From positions 1-51,270 of IMG/VR virus record IMGVR_UViG_3300050821_007428: DNA of 51,270 nt; one strand, 5' to 3'. How positions within the stretch are numbered: the stretch's first letter is position 1; the number at the start of each line of letters is the position of its first letter. Positions 49,516-51,270 of this stretch are shown here, one piece after another. A program made the position numbers and the translations under genes. The stretch comes from a virus. A model generated the notes under the pieces. The model saw only the letters and a list, made by a program, of their open reading frames with translations. It was not told where the DNA came from and did no database searches.

Positions 49516-49980
49516 GGCTGTCCCGACTTTATTCGTAATCACGGCTCTGCCACCTGAGCTATTAATCAGCGTGGCCCACTTGACTTGTGCAAACTCTTCG
49601 AGTGTGCCGTGAAATTTGTAGTCTTCCGCTTTGACTTCCACGGATAGGAATCGGGCAATCATCTGCCCCACCATTGACGCCGTGATAGTTACAGGCTCCC
49701 ACCCAATGAGATCGGCGGATTTAACTGCATCTCCGATTACTTTTGAATCGTTCGCAAGACCGTACCGGACGTAATTTCCCGATTCCATCTTGCCGGCGCC
49801 TCGGTTGTTGCGAAACAGATATGCTCCAACTCGTGCGTATTCCAGACGTATCTCACGTTGGATATAGCCCTCCCGAATCGTCTCTTTAGGCGCAGGCTGA
49901 AGATGTAAACAAGATTCACAGAGATCTCGTAAGGCGCCGGGAGAGATGTTGTGTTTGAGAGACCACTCAAGCAGATTCAT
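49489..49980 (-). CDS. VRR-NUC nuclease
   Basis: This encodes 163 residues. Holliday-junction or flap-type nuclease family (stand-alone VRR-NUC). Visible motifs: FRNNRGAGKMESG..VRYGL (57-74), SADLIGW (88-94, catalytic D) and SVEVK (113-117, E and K). ATG 49980 overlaps the upstream 44-aa gene's stop (ATGA). It belongs to the replication operon. Confidence 0.88.
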   Translation of the reverse strand: MNLLEWSLKHNISPGALRDLCESCLHLQPAPKETIREGYIQREIRLEYARVGAYLFRNNRGAGKMESGNYVRYGLANDSKVIGDAVKSADLIGWEPVTITASMVGQMIARFLSVEVKAEDYKFHGTLEEFAQVKWATLINSSGGRAVITNKVGTALTSQSDSR

Positions 49981-50111
49981 GGACATTGTCCATAGCTGAG
50001 TAAAGCAAGGGCGTATTTAGCTCGAATCCTTTGACCCTCTTTATAGTCTGAAATCAAATACGCCCACCACAACGCGGAAATGTGGTTCTGCACGTCGCGG
50101 GATAGGATCAT
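49977..50111 (-). CDS. Small helical protein, 44 aa
   Basis: ATGA overlaps on both sides (50111 and 49977-49980) support it. Sequence: DVQNHISALWWAYLISDYKE with an Arg/Lys-rich middle. Unknown. Confidence 0.65.
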   Translation of the reverse strand: MILSRDVQNHISALWWAYLISDYKEGQRIRAKYALALLSYGQCP

Positions 50112-50365
50112 GGGGTTCCCCTCTTCAACTGTTGCATTTTCCAGATACGCATGTGGCCGGCAATATCCAACGCCTCAGTATATTTACGACGTTGATCCGG
50201 AGTGGCTTTTAGCCACCCTCCTTTGGATTCGAGATAATCTCTCGCCCACGTGGCAACCATGGCCGGGGCATGTTCATCATTAGCGCGGAGCACGAAAATG
50301 GGTTCATTGTCCTCTGCACGATTGAGACAAGAAACCGCAGTTTCAATTTCTTCATGTTTCAACAT
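50108..50365 (-). CDS. Small protein of a paralogous pair, 85 aa
   Basis: NEPIFVLRANDEHAPAMVATW is shared in pattern with the next gene upstream (DEPVFVVRANNWRAAMYLAL). This D-E-P-x-F-V-x-R-A family recurs in phage early regions; the role is unknown. Basic C-terminus (WKMQQLKRGTP). Confidence 0.7.
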   Translation of the reverse strand: MLKHEEIETAVSCLNRAEDNEPIFVLRANDEHAPAMVATWARDYLESKGGWLKATPDQRRKYTEALDIAGHMRIWKMQQLKRGTP

Positions 50366-50380
50366 AGAGATTCTCCAGAG

Positions 50381-50587
50381 TTAGAATGGTATGTCATTCT
50401 CTTCGTGATACTGCTTCAATTTGAGGGCGGCATCAAATGCCATTTTTCTGCCCACTTTACCTTCAACTATGAGGGCTAGATACATTGCCGCACGCCAGTT
50501 GTTAGCTCGTACTACAAACACCGGTTCATCCCCTGGAGCCTGATTCCAATCACTCTTCGGATCGAGTATCTGTTGGTCTTTGGTCAC
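50381..50587 (-). CDS. Small protein of a paralogous pair, 68 aa
   Basis: GTG 50587 overlaps the helicase stop (GTGA). It carries the same DEPVFVVRA core as its neighbour and a Lys-rich C-terminal helix. Function unknown. Confidence 0.7.
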   Translation of the reverse strand: MTKDQQILDPKSDWNQAPGDEPVFVVRANNWRAAMYLALIVEGKVGRKMAFDAALKLKQYHEENDIPF

Positions 50588-51270
50588 GTGGGCGGCTCCG
50601 GTATCGTTTGAACTGAATTATCATACACGCCGTTGAGTTGTAATTGATCCTGTATCTTATCCATGAGTGCGAGTGCATCTGCGGCGTTGAGTGTTAAAGC
50701 CTTCAGTACATCGGTTCCAAATGTCAGGTAGAAACGTTTTTGAGCTATACGTCGATCTTCAATCTGCTCTCTCCAACCGCCCCATAATTGCATGATACGG
50801 CGTAATTTATGTTGAGCATCCTGTCGTTTCAAATGATTTCCCACAATTACCGTACTAACTGCCCCTGGAAACACTTGTGGCGGAGGACCATCTATCTGGG
50901 CGATTTCTGCCTGCATACTGGCGAGAACCACTGGATCTAACAATACGATATCCCCGTCAACTTGTTCCGGCATAGTACGTCCAGCGGGAATCGGTATAGG
51001 ATGTCCACAATAGGGGCATTCGGAATAGAAGCGTTCGAATACTTTCACGCATTTGAGACAGGTACGCAAGGATTCTGGGCCGCGCCGTGGACGGGATTTT
51101 ATGGGCTGATCTTCGAGAACGTATTGCTGACGAGAGCATGGCCGGCCGTGCCATTGAGCCATGTAAGTCGTGTTGCCCACATGGTCTATGATGATTGCCT
51201 TAGGTTTAGACGATGCAGCTATACCTTGCAATCTTTCCTCATTTGTTAATTTGCCCCATACATCCCAAAG
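50584..51270 (-). CDS. Superfamily 2 helicase, C-terminal part (cut by window edge)
   Basis: This 228-residue segment continues the helicase that starts at 1068. AIIIDHVGNTTYM follows motif VI as in related phage helicases. A zinc ribbon CLKCVKVFERFYSECPYCG lies near the middle. The helical C-terminus (RIMQLWGGWREQIEDRRI) completes it. The upstream frame is open through base 51270 and joins base 1 in phase. Confidence 0.88.
   Translation of the reverse strand, partial: LWDVWGKLTNEERLQGIAASSKPKAIIIDHVGNTTYMAQWHGRPCSRQQYVLEDQPIKSRPRRGPESLRTCLKCVKVFERFYSECPYCGHPIPIPAGRTMPEQVDGDIVLLDPVVLASMQAEIAQIDGPPPQVFPGAVSTVIVGNHLKRQDAQHKLRRIMQLWGGWREQIEDRRIAQKRFYLTFGTDVLKALTLNAADALALMDKIQDQLQLNGVYDNSVQTIPEPPT

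Noticed and set aside
1-51270. CRISPR array, integrase or lysogeny module
   Set aside because: No regularly spaced repeats, recombinase signature or CI/Cro-like pair was found.

Overview
The window looks like one complete tailed-phage genome of 51,270 bases, opened inside a gene. A superfamily 2 helicase runs off the left edge on the minus strand (1-1068) and resumes in the same frame at the right edge (51270-50584), so the molecule is probably circular or circularly permuted. The virion genes are those of a contractile-tailed phage (myovirus) of the kind that pairs a DUF1073 portal with a DUF2184 capsid protein, a DUF4054 adaptor, a DUF3383 tail sheath, a DUF2612 baseplate protein and baseplate J. 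A GH108 muramidase and lipoprotein-like proteins suggest a Gram-negative, probably proteobacterial, host. I see no integrase, CI-like repressor, CRISPR array, rRNA or convincing tRNA, so a lytic lifestyle is likely.

The layout has four transcription blocks. (1) Minus strand from 2625 through the window edge to 46686: two unknown proteins, the helicase, two paralogous small proteins, a 44-aa protein, a VRR-NUC nuclease, a TetR-like DNA-binding protein and a primase-helicase. (2) Plus strand 2725-10055: a proline-rich protein, a DUF2800 nuclease-like protein, a DUF2815 ssDNA-binding-like protein, a family A DNA polymerase and small genes. Blocks 1 and 2 diverge from a dyad promoter near 2644 and together form the replication and recombination machinery. 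(3) Minus strand 39592-10045: the late block. It reads terminase, portal, MuF-like head protein, DUF2213 protease, scaffold-like protein, decoration protein, major capsid, connectors, sheath, tube, frameshifted chaperone, tape measure, baseplate, fibres, then lysis. (4) Plus strand 39826-46698: about twenty small, tightly overlapped, mostly unknown early-type genes, with an HNH protein, many Cys-rich mini-proteins, a lipoprotein and a collagen-like surface protein. A lone plus-strand gene (38313-38726) with its own promoter sits between the two terminase genes.

Genes within blocks are stacked with ATGA, GTGA or TAATG overlaps, which shows several short genes and fixes many starts. Control appears to rest on a family of short dyads, roughly (T/C)TGACG-N4-CGTCA(G/A). 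Most lie on the -35 region of promoters at block heads, and one lies directly upstream of the TetR-like gene. Other notable elements are a strong hairpin that would cover the polymerase ribosome-binding site, a long imperfect inverted repeat at the divergence of blocks 3 and 4, a canonical U UUU UUA frameshift site in the tail chaperone gene, several candidate leaderless starts, and a repeated beta-rich module shared by sheath, baseplate J and the head decoration protein.
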